A stretch of DNA of 64,000 nucleotides from assembly GCF_000521215.1 (NCBI RefSeq), contig NZ_KI928950.1, forward strand, positions 21,181-85,180, written 5' to 3'. A program made the translations under genes and the position numbers. Positions 8,381-16,207 of this stretch are shown piece by piece (position 1 is the stretch's first letter; each line of letters opens with the position of its first letter). The stretch is from Labrenzia sp. DG1229 (GTDB taxonomy: Bacteria > Pseudomonadota > Alphaproteobacteria > Rhizobiales > Stappiaceae). The notes beneath the pieces are model-generated. The model was given only the letters and a program-made list of their open reading frames with translations. It did not search any database and was not told the origin of the DNA.

Positions 8381-9094
8381 ATGACAGCTCCGCATTTTGT
8401 AAGCCGGGAAGACTGGCTTGAAGCCCGCAAGGATCTGCTCGCCCGGGAGAAGGCCTTTACCAAGGAGCGTGACGCATTATCCGCCGCGCGCAGGCAATTG
8501 CCGCTGGTTAATGTCGAAAAAAACTATGTTTTCGACACGGTAAGCGGACGAAAATCACTGGCCGAACTCTTCGGCCCGAACCGGCAGCTTGCCGTCTATC
8601 ACTTCATGTTCGGCGAAACCTGGCAGGAGGGTTGCCCCAGCTGCTCATTCTGGGCGGACAATTACGAGCGCCTCGACAAGCATCTGGCTGCGCGCGACAC
8701 CACATTGATTTCCATATCCAACGCACCGCTTGAAACGCTACAGGCCTACAAGGAACGCATGGGCTGGACCTTCGAATGGGTATCAACCGCCGGTAACGGC
8801 TTCGGCGTCGATTTCGGGGTCACTTTTCCGGACAAGAAGGACGAGACCGGCAAAGGATACAATTATAGCGGCAAGGACACCGTTCACTCCGAGGAACTGC
8901 CGGGTGTCAGCACGTTTTTAAAGCTGGATGATGGCCGCATCGGCCACAGCTATTCCACTTACGGCCGTGGGCTCGACATTCTGAACATGGCCTACAATCT
9001 GCTCGATTTGACCCCGATGGGCCGTCACGAGGACGATCTGCCATATGCTCAGGCCTGGGTGCGCCGGCGGGACATGTATGGAATGGATGACTAG
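8381..9094 (+). CDS. DUF899 family thioredoxin-fold protein
   Basis: A 237-residue DUF899 protein, a thioredoxin-like family. Seen are the start VSREDWLEARKDLLAREKAFT, the core LAVYHFMFGETWQEGCPSCSFWADN with a CPSC pair near residue 84, and a C-terminal LPYAQAWVRRRDMY. DUF899 members are suspected redox or dioxygenase-like proteins without fixed activity. ATG 8381 was chosen for its AGGAGGAAGAC ribosome site; an ATG at 8267 would overlap the SRPBCC gene and add a spurious hydrophobic N-terminus. It is the third gene of the ArsR operon, 22 bases after the SRPBCC stop. Confidence 0.9.
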   Translation: MTAPHFVSREDWLEARKDLLAREKAFTKERDALSAARRQLPLVNVEKNYVFDTVSGRKSLAELFGPNRQLAVYHFMFGETWQEGCPSCSFWADNYERLDKHLAARDTTLISISNAPLETLQAYKERMGWTFEWVSTAGNGFGVDFGVTFPDKKDETGKGYNYSGKDTVHSEELPGVSTFLKLDDGRIGHSYSTYGRGLDILNMAYNLLDLTPMGRHEDDLPYAQAWVRRRDMYGMDD

Positions 9095-9270
9095 GTCTCC
9101 AAACCCGGCGGCTTGCGCTCCGGTTCGCGCCTGAACCCGAGTGCGAGCCAGCGCAGTCAAAGAAAACCGGTTACCCAATTTCGCTCCCAGGAAAACCAGT
9201 CCAAACAATCACTTGGCGAAGTTTCGCATCTCTGGCGTCCAACATCATGGAAACAACAGGAGGTTCCATG

Positions 9271-9693
9271 ATGAATTTTGCGAAACTGGGCGCGATCGGA
9301 TTTGGCCTATGGGGCCTCTTACACATCGCCGGAGCGGGTCTTATTCTGTCAGCAACATTGGGATCCGGGTCCGCCGATGGATATGCAATCTACGGCTATG
9401 ATGGCGGTCCTCTGCCCGGAGCAACCGGCGCGATCCTGGCATACTTTGCCTATCTGCTGGCCCTTTCCGGCGCGGCAGCCCTAGGTGTTGCCATCAAGCT
9501 GAACTGGTCAAACTCCCAGGCAGGCCTTGCGATCAATAGCGGTCTTGTCCTGACGATCGAGTTCGGATTGATTGTCTTCCTGATCGTTCCGGGTTACCTG
9601 TCCCTTCTTGAGGCCCTGCCCGGCTTTGTTTTTTTCGCCATCGGCGCCATATTTGGCGGGATTGCCTGCACGCGGGATCCGAGCCATGCCTGA
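9271..9693 (+). CDS. Small four-helix integral membrane protein
   Basis: A 140-residue hydrophobic protein with four predicted membrane segments (about residues 5-27, 50-75, 88-108 and 113-132), separated by short loops. I do not recognise the family. AGGAGG lies 7 bases upstream of ATG 9271, a near-ideal site. Its last eight bases overlap the start of the sigma factor gene, so translation is likely coupled. It does not have the single-helix, HxxxC layout of usual zinc anti-sigma factors, but its position suggests functional contact with the sigma factor. Confidence 0.75.
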   Translation: MNFAKLGAIGFGLWGLLHIAGAGLILSATLGSGSADGYAIYGYDGGPLPGATGAILAYFAYLLALSGAAALGVAIKLNWSNSQAGLAINSGLVLTIEFGLIVFLIVPGYLSLLEALPGFVFFAIGAIFGGIACTRDPSHA

Positions 9694-10513
9694 CAGCCTG
9701 ATTGATCAAGCCAAGCAAGGCGACAGTGGCGCCTTTTCCAGTCTCGTCGAAGCAGAGCTGCCGAAATTGCGCCGGATTACCCGGCGCATGGTCGGGCATC
9801 CGGAAGATTCTGAAGATATTCTGCAAGAGGCCCTTGCGAAGGCCTGGTCAAGCATGTCCAGTTTCGAGGGACGCTCCAGCTTCGCCACCTGGGTGACATC
9901 GATTGTCACCAGAACGGCGATTGATCATCTGCGCCGCCAGAAACGATGGCGCGCGGAGGCACAGGTTGCCTATGCCAATTCATGCGCTCAGTCGGATGAA
10001 CTCTCGGGCGAAGTGGTCGGCGCCATCGCCGATCCCGAATTTGCCTATGAAGTCAGGGAACATATCTCCTATTGCTTCACCTGCGTTGGCAGATCCTTGC
10101 CAGTCGACGAACAGGCCGCCCTGGTTCTGCGCGATGTCATGGATCTCTCGGCGCGCGAAGCGTCCACAGTTCTGGGTATCTCGGATGCGGTCTTGCGCCA
10201 CCGTCTTTCTGCCGCCAGACGTGCGATGGAGGACAAGTATGACGGGCTGTGTGCGCTGGTCAGCAAGCAAGGTATCTGTCATCAGTGCGCCGGCCTGAAG
10301 ATGGCTTCGGGTGGGTCAGCAGACACAGGTGACTTTCCCGACGTTTCCGATCTTGCGGCTCGCATGGCGATCGCCCGCAAGGCCGAACCCGGGTCAATGG
10401 CGGGTCTTCATGCCGTTTTCTGGCGACGCACCAAGGACATAGAGGAAACCGGAAAGGGATCGGCCGAGCCACTTTCCGGCTGTGGAGAGATAGAAGATGC
10501 CCCAGAAACCTAA
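9686..10513 (+). CDS. ECF-type sigma-70 family factor with cysteine-pair extensions
   Basis: A 275-residue sigma factor. Region 2 spans about residues 15-85 (HPEDSEDILQEALAKAW, then FATWVTSIVTRTAIDHLRRQ) and region 4 about 138-185 (LPVDEQAALVLRDVMDLSAREASTVLGISDAVLRHRLSAARRAM, read in two pieces). A CxxC pair (C130, C133) lies in the linker and a second (C198, C201; GICHQC) follows region 4, with an 85-residue C-terminal extension. Zinc binding or thiol redox control is possible. ATG 9686 overlaps the membrane-protein stop; no recognisable anti-sigma gene is present. Confidence 0.87.
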   Translation: MPDSLIDQAKQGDSGAFSSLVEAELPKLRRITRRMVGHPEDSEDILQEALAKAWSSMSSFEGRSSFATWVTSIVTRTAIDHLRRQKRWRAEAQVAYANSCAQSDELSGEVVGAIADPEFAYEVREHISYCFTCVGRSLPVDEQAALVLRDVMDLSAREASTVLGISDAVLRHRLSAARRAMEDKYDGLCALVSKQGICHQCAGLKMASGGSADTGDFPDVSDLAARMAIARKAEPGSMAGLHAVFWRRTKDIEETGKGSAEPLSGCGEIEDAPET

Positions 10514-10748
10514 ACGCCTGCCCCTTCCCAAACGCTTCAGCGCCGCCCTCACCGAAGAGGCCTACGCTAAACTTCGCGACCTCAATGCGAAATGGCATTT
10601 CGGAAACAACTATCTTCTGACGATCCTGCTGGAAAACTTCGACGAGGTCGTCAACGAGAAGAAATTCCAGCAGGTCATGGAAACGTTCATTGCAGACTAC
10701 GGTCAGCCGGACGCTGGCGGGATGAAGCCTAACAAGACACAGGAATGA
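10497..10748 (+). CDS. Small basic protein, possibly ribbon-helix-helix-like
   Basis: An 83-residue protein overlapping the end of the sigma gene by 17 bases in another frame, with GGAGAG about 8 bases before its ATG. The N-terminus is basic and proline-rich (PQKPKRLPLPKR), followed by a strand then two helices (FSAALTEEAYAKLRDLNAKWHF), which looks like a ribbon-helix-helix or similar small DNA-binding unit. I do not recognise a family. Overlap with the sigma gene and shared strand imply one transcript and translational coupling. Confidence 0.65.
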   Translation: MPQKPKRLPLPKRFSAALTEEAYAKLRDLNAKWHFGNNYLLTILLENFDEVVNEKKFQQVMETFIADYGQPDAGGMKPNKTQE

Positions 10749-10805
10749 CCCTATTTGCCGACGGATTGCACGACCTTTCGGTCTCACCAGGCAGTTTCTG
10801 CTGAT

Positions 10806-11711
10806 TCAGCTGATTTTCGTCTTCCGGCACCATCCGGCAAAGCCGAGAAAACCCAATCCGACCGCAAGTAGCGGCAAAGCCGCTGGAACAGGAACGATAG
10901 CAGCTTCCGCAACCATTCGTCCGGCAAATTCGGCCGAAACTTCTCCCATGCTCAGAAACTCGGCATAATCTAGCGATATTCCAAAAGTATCGGCAAGTGT
11001 CAGACCAGAAGCGCTGAAGAACCCTGGGCCCGAAGAAAACATTCCTGACAGTGCCGAAAGATCTCCGGAAAACGTGGCTTCAGGGTCGCTTTCGTTAAAA
11101 CCCACGCCACCGAGGAAAGAGGTTTTGCCGTCCCAACTGTGCTCAACGTCCCACGAGCCGGCGCCTAGCCCGGCCGGGCTCGAGACTGAAACGTCCGTAC
11201 CTTCAATCGCATATGCTACGTTGACGTGCGCTGAAACAACCTTGGACGCGTCCGGCAAGACCGGCAACGCTGCAGTGGGCGCCTCCCAGACGACCCTCCC
11301 TTTCCAGGTCAGGACCGAGCGCGCCGCTGCAATTTTTCCCGACGTTGCAACAGTGTTCACCTTGCCGCGAAGCTTGTTTCTAGCCTTGGCCTCGGCGGCA
11401 CCATCAGCGTCGGCTACAGATGCGGTGAGTAGCCCGGTGTCGCCGAAAAAGCTGGAATTTGCTCCTTTTTTGTCGCTGTCGGTCTTGACGACGGCGGCGA
11501 CCGCGGCTCCGCGCGCTCCAACACCAACATCAATCAGGCGCTTGATCAGCAGATTGACGACTTGCTGCGCTCCACCATCAAGTCCCAGCACCAGTTGTGC
11601 CGGGCCAACGGTAGTCGCGCTGGCTCCGCCACTGAAACCGAGTCCCGTGACACAGAATGTCAAGACACACATAAAATGGACAAAAGAGTGCGTTTGTTTC
11701 CGATAAAACAT
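10806..11711 (-). CDS. Secreted protein with VPxPA-CTERM sorting signal
   Basis: A 301-residue exported protein. It starts with a signal peptide (hydrophobic FVHFMCVLTFCVTGLGFSGG, cleavage near ASA-TT) and ends with the tripartite sorting signal: VPVPAALPLLAVGLGFLGF, a membrane span, then the basic tail WCRKTKIS. This is the PEP-CTERM-like (VPxPA) signal processed by an exosortase-type enzyme. The middle region is Ala/Gly/Ser-rich with no domain I recognise. ATG 11711 was chosen because GGAA precedes it and a signal peptide follows directly; upstream in-frame ATGs only add a non-signal leader. No exosortase is in the window. Confidence 0.8.
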   Translation of the reverse strand: MFYRKQTHSFVHFMCVLTFCVTGLGFSGGASATTVGPAQLVLGLDGGAQQVVNLLIKRLIDVGVGARGAAVAAVVKTDSDKKGANSSFFGDTGLLTASVADADGAAEAKARNKLRGKVNTVATSGKIAAARSVLTWKGRVVWEAPTAALPVLPDASKVVSAHVNVAYAIEGTDVSVSSPAGLGAGSWDVEHSWDGKTSFLGGVGFNESDPEATFSGDLSALSGMFSSGPGFFSASGLTLADTFGISLDYAEFLSMGEVSAEFAGRMVAEAAIVPVPAALPLLAVGLGFLGFAGWCRKTKIS

Positions 11712-12226
11712 GTTGCGTTCCAAGCGGTCCGTCATACAAATGTTCTCAGGATTGAATCGCAGGGAATCCGATATTCCGAACCGTCTAATCAGCCTTCCCC
11801 GGTATTCCAGCTTTGCCATTAGATTAGCCGTCGCAATTCCCAAGGTAGTTTATCTCCAACCGGAAAACCACTTTTGATTGGTTGAATGCTGGTGCGAAGC
11901 ACACGGCATTGAATTCGGAACCGGAGACGGGTTCACATCAACTTCGACTGAAATTCAATGAATAAGTCAGCACGAATCTGCGCTTTTTACCCGCAATCCG
12001 GAAGGTTGATCATTCGGTGGAATGTCTCTTGATGGCGCAAGGGCACGCCTCTCGACCTCATGATTGAACTGCATCCCGGGTGATGGGGACGCCAGGCCGG
12101 ACCATCACCTGATTTGAATTCAAGTTCACGTCTTGTAATGCCGCCGGTTTGCTTTAGCGCTCGTTAAGGCTCCACGGACTACGTCAGAGCATCCAATGGA
12201 TGGATGGGTTTCAAAAGGAGACGAAA
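11712..12226. other. Intergenic region with two inverted repeats
   Basis: No gene seen on either strand. GGTGATGG (12079-12086) and CCATCACC (12102-12109) form an 8-bp stem with a 15-base loop, and TTGAATTCAA (12114-12123) is a 10-bp palindrome. They lie about 100 to 150 bases before the small CDS at 12227 and could be regulatory for it. Confidence 0.45.
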
Positions 12227-12412
12227 ATGGACGTAGGATCTGCAAGCGCGGCAACAGCCAGCGCACAGCCGCTCAAGTCAGACGCATATGCGTCAAAACC
12301 GACTGCGCCTGGACAGTCAGGGGCCTCAAGCCCCGAGATAGTTGCCAGCGCACCCAGTGGTCCGGGCGCTCCTCCTCCCGGCCTGGGAAAGGCCATAGAC
12401 ATTCAGGCCTGA
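12227..12412 (+). CDS. 61-residue small protein, YjfB-like ends
   Basis: AGGAGA lies 6 bases before the ATG, and a hairpin follows the stop, so this looks like a real monocistronic gene. The protein starts MDVGSASAATASAQ and ends LGKAIDIQA, which recalls the ends of the YjfB-type putative motility proteins (MDV... to ...LKKALDIQ), but the centre is Pro/Ser/Ala-rich (APGQSGASSPEIVASAPSG) and disordered rather than helical. No membrane segment. Function unknown; the family link is a guess from end motifs only. Confidence 0.55.
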   Translation: MDVGSASAATASAQPLKSDAYASKPTAPGQSGASSPEIVASAPSGPGAPPPGLGKAIDIQA

Positions 12413-12433
12413 ATAACCGGCATGGCACAACGC

Positions 12434-12478
12434 CGCGCGGCTCAATCAATTTTTCCAAAAGCCGCGCGTCTGTTTGGA
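12434..12478 (+). terminator. Putative terminator after the 61-residue gene
   Basis: CGCGCGGCT (12434-12442) pairs perfectly with AGCCGCGCG (12460-12468); the 17-base loop contains a run of T. It is followed by TCTGTTTGG, a weak T-rich tract. Lies 22 bases after the small gene stop. Confidence 0.5.
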
Positions 12479-12578
12479 AAACCCGGGCAGAATGACAGTT
12501 TTAGAAGTGGTCCTGAAGTTACCCTAAACTGGTTGAGAAAATTGAAGAGTTCCAAACTGCCACGGCAAAACCTGAAAC

Positions 12579-12980
12579 TCACTCACCAATCCAGACCAGT
12601 TCCAGTCTTATCCCACCCGGTTCTGAGAACATCATGTGCTTTCGTGGTCCAGCTCCCATGAATTCCGGCATAAATTCAACTTTCACACCGGGCCAGGCAG
12701 CGACATCTTCAGCAAGGTGTAAGAGTTTCTCCTCGCTTTCAACTTCCAGCGCCATGTGGTGCAGCCCGATATTGTGGCGTCGATCGAAACTCTTTGGTGA
12801 AACTGAGTTATCCACTTGCCAGAGTGTAAGTCGAAGAGTTCCGTCCGTGATCGAATTTCTCGGATAGGCGTCATCACGAGCTGTTTCAGTCCAACCCAGA
12901 ACTTTCTCGAAAAATGAAGTCGTTTGGTCAAGATCGGCAACGGCAAGACCAAGGTGATTGAGCCCGACTGTTTTTGACAC
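12579..12980 (-). CDS. VOC family (glyoxalase/bleomycin-resistance fold) protein
   Basis: A 133-residue single VOC module. Metal-ligand style positions are visible: LNHLGLAVADLDQTTSFFEKVLGW at the start (His), IGLHHMALEV (His) and PGGIRLELVW (Glu) at the end, fitting two beta-alpha-beta-beta-beta units. It may be a dioxygenase-like, glyoxalase-like or binding protein; unassigned. I prefer the GTG at 12980, which has GGAG six bases upstream, over the TTG at 12992, which has none. The C-terminus faces the 61-residue gene. Confidence 0.85.
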   Translation of the reverse strand: MSKTVGLNHLGLAVADLDQTTSFFEKVLGWTETARDDAYPRNSITDGTLRLTLWQVDNSVSPKSFDRRHNIGLHHMALEVESEEKLLHLAEDVAAWPGVKVEFMPEFMGAGPRKHMMFSEPGGIRLELVWIGE

Positions 12981-13476
12981 GGAATTCTCCAATGCTGTGA
13001 TTACCTTGTCCTTATCGCCGCCGTCAGCGATATCCCTTGGCGCGGTACTTTTTCTGAAGGCGAAACAAGGCAGCTCTCACTTTCGCTTCGTTCCAGGTCC
13101 CCTCATCTGGACACCCGCGATCCCGCGTCACCGTTTGATTGACATCCTGCCAAGTTTGACGAGTGCGCCAAGCTACATCAAAAGACTGCTCTGATTGCAA
13201 CCGCCAATGATTTCCGGACCATTGACCGCACTGAAAACACCAATTTCAATGCGCAGACTGCAGGAAAGCCAGAGGTATCTGTTTCCGCTTCGCAAAATTG
13301 AAAAATGCAGCGGAGGCTTGACCGACGCGCCCGTACCAGCACCCTCCAGCGCGCGTTCGTCAAAGAGCGCCCGCGGAGCTTTGCAGTCCGAAGGCGCAAC
13401 AAGGCTTCAAGGTCGAAGATCTGCCGGGATCCCGGTTTGAGGTCTCAGCCCGATCTTCGGCGGGGTGCCTTCCATT
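12981..13476. other. Intergenic region between VOC and AAA genes
   Basis: About 500 bases with no gene I can support. Several short open frames exist on both strands but none has a ribosome site or family resemblance. The end next to the AAA gene contains a nested palindrome, listed separately. Confidence 0.45.
13414..13459 (-). terminator. Nested inverted repeat downstream of the AAA gene
   Basis: CGAAGATC (13414-13421) pairs with GATCTTCG (13452-13459), and inside the loop is the 12-base palindrome CCGGGATCCCGG (13424-13435). The structure begins about 18 bases after the AAA stop on its strand. There is no T tract, so termination is possible but unproven. Confidence 0.35.
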
Positions 13477-15444
13477 TCATACAAACCCGATCGACAATCT
13501 GGTCTCAGGCTTCAACCTGGCTTCCTTCATCAGCGCACGGGTAATGTCGTGCACAGACGGGCTCTTGTTGAACCGCATCTGCTTCTTGACGACGGAAAAG
13601 TCTCCGGGCGTCAAATTGCGCACGCAAGAAATTTCCGCAGGCGCCTCGGCTCCGAAGAACTTGCGAAACGCGTGTGACAGGCCTGTCTTGTCGAGCGGCT
13701 TCAGTTCGAGTTTGAAATCAAACCGGCGCAGGGTTGCCGCGTCCAACTTTGATGCAAAGTTGGTTGCCGCCAGCACTGGCTGGTCATGATTATCAAGCCA
13801 CGACAACAGTTCGTTGACCTGCCCTGCCTCCCAATTCGCGCTCGCTGTGCCTCGGTCGAACATCAGGCTGTCGGCCTCGTCGAAAAACAGGACACCCTGC
13901 TCCTGCCGCGCATCGGCAAAGGCTTCGGCGATATTGCGCTCCGTGCCACCGACCCATTTGGACAGAAGGTCGGAGGCCCGCTTGGTCAGCAACGGCTTGT
14001 CCAGGCGAGTTGCAAAGTGATGCGCAAAAGCCGTTTTACCCGTGCCTGGAGGACCGCTGAGCAACAGCGAAACATCACTGTGGCCACATTCCGCGATGCT
14101 CTCCATTACAGCACCCAGCGAAGGCTCGGTGTTGTAGAGGCCCAGATCAATCTCCTGCGGTACCAGGTTCGGCATTTCCCCGCCGCGAAGCGTCCTGACA
14201 AGCACTTCCGCAGGTCTTTCGACCCGACCGCTTGCCCCCGCCAGCCTCGAGGCCCTTGCTGCAGTGCGCAGAATGGTCGTCGATTCCGCAGCGCTTTCGA
14301 CCAGATCCGCAACTTCCCTGGAAAATTCCAGTTTCTCGTCGGCACAGATGCGAGCGGCAACGCGCTGCCTTGCCTTGCGCACCGGATAGTCCATCTTCAG
14401 GACAAAACTCATCCGGCGGATGATCGCATCATCCATGTTGCCGACGGCGTTTGTTGTCCAGATGACGGGAACAGGGTTGTCTTCCAGCATGCGGTTGACG
14501 AACACCTTGCTGCCGTCACGGCGCGTCATCCAGTCGCCAGAACTGCGTTGCGCATCGCCGATGAAATCCTCCATTTCGTCAAACAGGATCGCGGCTTCCT
14601 TGCCGTCCTTCAGAACACGCTGTGCAAGCAGAAGCGCACTGACGCGGTCGTAACGTGTCGGCTCTTCCCCGTCGTCATCGACCTCGCCGACGGCATGAAG
14701 ACGCATGCCCGCCTCCCGGCAAAGCACACGTGACAGTTCCGTCTTGCCCGTACCCGGCGGACCGTAGATCAGGATGTTGATGCCTTTTGCCTGCTCTCTG
14801 GCAGCTCCCGCGATCAGGCTCGCAAGGAAATGTGCATCCTCGACTTCGGCGAAATCCTCCATGGACAGGCCTGTCTTGTGACGCGGACCAATCAGCGCAT
14901 CGACGAATTCCTCGCCCTGGTTCGGAGCACGATCCAGCAACTTTTCCAGCGCCCACTTGATGTCGACCGACACAACGCCAGAGCGATATGCCTGAAAACC
15001 AATCAGGCCCAGCCGGAACACGGGGCTGCGCCTGACAAAGCGCAAGGCCTCATGAGCCGATACGCCGCAAAGCTCGGCGAGCAATACCGGCAGATCGACC
15101 CCTTTTCCGGTCGCAACTTCCGTCAGGCTCTGCAACTTAGGCAGACGGTCGCAGCCGATGAGCAAAGCCAGCAGGGTGCTGTTTTCGACATCCAACCCGA
15201 GCAGTTCGGCAAGCGTATCCGAGATTTCCGTAACATATGGCACGGGAGCTTCGGGCAGCCGCCAGTCCTGAAGAGCCTGTTGCAAGGCGTCCCAGTTTTT
15301 TGCGTCTCTTTTTCGAAGGCCCAGATCAAGCCAGGCCAGATTGTCCAACACCCAGTCTCCCAGCGCCTTGGCCAAGGGGGCATCTTCGGAAAGCCCGCGG
15401 CTCAAGTGGAGCAGCACGGCTTTCACCATCTGATATTCGTTCAC
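13477..15444 (-). CDS. Tandem AAA domain ATPase
   Basis: A 655-residue protein with two AAA modules in one chain, like CDC48-type ATPases. Counting from the TTG at 15456, module 1 has Walker A GPPGTGKT at 232-239, Walker B ILFDE at 290-294 and VIWTTN sensor; module 2 has GPPGTGKT at 468-475, LFFDE at 523-527, ATN sensor and paired arginines LRRFDF. Both appear catalytically complete. The first ~210 residues are a helical domain I do not recognise, perhaps for substrate binding. GTG 15444 has GGGA upstream; TTG 15456 is the alternative. It stands alone, with about 500 non-coding bases on each side. Confidence 0.85.
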   Translation of the reverse strand: MNEYQMVKAVLLHLSRGLSEDAPLAKALGDWVLDNLAWLDLGLRKRDAKNWDALQQALQDWRLPEAPVPYVTEISDTLAELLGLDVENSTLLALLIGCDRLPKLQSLTEVATGKGVDLPVLLAELCGVSAHEALRFVRRSPVFRLGLIGFQAYRSGVVSVDIKWALEKLLDRAPNQGEEFVDALIGPRHKTGLSMEDFAEVEDAHFLASLIAGAAREQAKGINILIYGPPGTGKTELSRVLCREAGMRLHAVGEVDDDGEEPTRYDRVSALLLAQRVLKDGKEAAILFDEMEDFIGDAQRSSGDWMTRRDGSKVFVNRMLEDNPVPVIWTTNAVGNMDDAIIRRMSFVLKMDYPVRKARQRVAARICADEKLEFSREVADLVESAAESTTILRTAARASRLAGASGRVERPAEVLVRTLRGGEMPNLVPQEIDLGLYNTEPSLGAVMESIAECGHSDVSLLLSGPPGTGKTAFAHHFATRLDKPLLTKRASDLLSKWVGGTERNIAEAFADARQEQGVLFFDEADSLMFDRGTASANWEAGQVNELLSWLDNHDQPVLAATNFASKLDAATLRRFDFKLELKPLDKTGLSHAFRKFFGAEAPAEISCVRNLTPGDFSVVKKQMRFNKSPSVHDITRALMKEARLKPETRLSIGFV

Positions 15445-15959
15445 GGTTTTTCCCAAATCCCAAATCGGGTCTGTTCGGCGCGAATACGCGCACTTTCAGC
15501 ACCCGAATACTTTCACTTGTCTGGGGTTTGTGCGGTCAGCTCAGTTCCGGCCTCGACCGCAGCACATGGGGCGTGCTTACAGTGGAGACTGGAGAGCGCC
15601 GCAGCGCAGACCCGGTAAGGTGTCTCTTTCCAGCAATGCATTTCTCCTTGATACGCCACATCCACGGCGCGAAGTCCGTGGTTCTTAACGGCAAGCACAT
15701 ATCGATTCAACCGGCAATTTCAAATCCCGCGCTAAACTGAAACCAAGTTGCGCAAACGCAACAAGTACTCAGTCTGAAAACCGATGCCTGGTCGGTCCAA
15801 AACGACCTTCTCACGCCTTCCATGAAAGCCTCACGTAAACTGACTGTTGCAACAAAAGCCATCCTGCCGTAAGAACAAACTCCGTTAACCACCTGCTCAT
15901 GCTTTTCCCTCAAGCTTGGTGGCTGAAACTGAAGACGACCGAAGGCCCAGTTGAGACCC
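15445..15959. other. Intergenic region upstream of the leuA leader
   Basis: Holds the promoters of the AAA gene and of the leuA leader. Open frames on the minus strand through here (for example 15707-16273) run antisense through the leader and into leuA and lack family features. Nothing else recognised. Confidence 0.45.
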
Positions 15960-16061
15960 ATGATCGCGGCTCGCGACATTTCCGGATCTGACTTCCACGC
16001 GCTGAAGCAGCGCGGCGGCCTCCTTCTACTTGGCGATCTCCTCCTTCTTAGATGCCCCTGA
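15960..16061 (+). CDS. leuA leader peptide (leucine attenuator)
   Basis: A 33-codon reading frame from ATG 15960 to TGA 16059-16061. Codons 21-24 (16020-16031) and 27-30 (16038-16049) are all leucine: LLLLGDLLLL, eight leucine codons in ten, directly followed by RCP-stop. It lies 146 bases before leuA on the same strand, the layout of a ribosome-stalling attenuator for leucine synthesis. Leucyl-tRNA shortage would stall the ribosome on the run and change folding of the RNA that follows. The ribosome site is weak (GAG three bases ahead), so the exact start is the least certain part. Confidence 0.78.
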   Translation: MIAARDISGSDFHALKQRGGLLLLGDLLLLRCP

Positions 16062-16108
16062 GCGTCGGCTGATCCGCGTTTTGATTTGGCGGAACGGGCA
16101 CTTAGGGG
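16053..16108 (+). promoter_or_regulatory. leuA attenuator stem region
   Basis: CCCCTGAG (16055-16062), overlapping the leader stop, can pair with CTTAGGGG (16101-16108, one G-U). An overlapping alternative pairs TGCCC (16053-16057) with GGGCA (16096-16100). Between them TCCGC (16073-16077) pairs with GCGGA (16089-16093). These exclusive pairings are what an attenuator needs, but no stem with a T tract is seen, so control might act on translation. Confidence 0.5.
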
Positions 16109-16207
16109 AGATATTTCAAAAACCCACAACATGATTTCCGGGTCGCGCAGTGGTCTAATCCAGACAAGGGATATAGAACCGGCGATCCAAGCCAGGGACG
16201 AAACGAC

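Noticed and set aside
12958..13194. Plus-strand frame with a proline/leucine-rich end (ending SAPSYIKRLL)
   Set aside because: Overlaps the VOC gene start antisense and resembles nothing; a decayed gene remnant is possible but unsupported.
13195..13440. Short frames in the gap before the AAA gene
   Set aside because: No ribosome site, no family pattern, and frames on both strands look alike; treated as non-coding.
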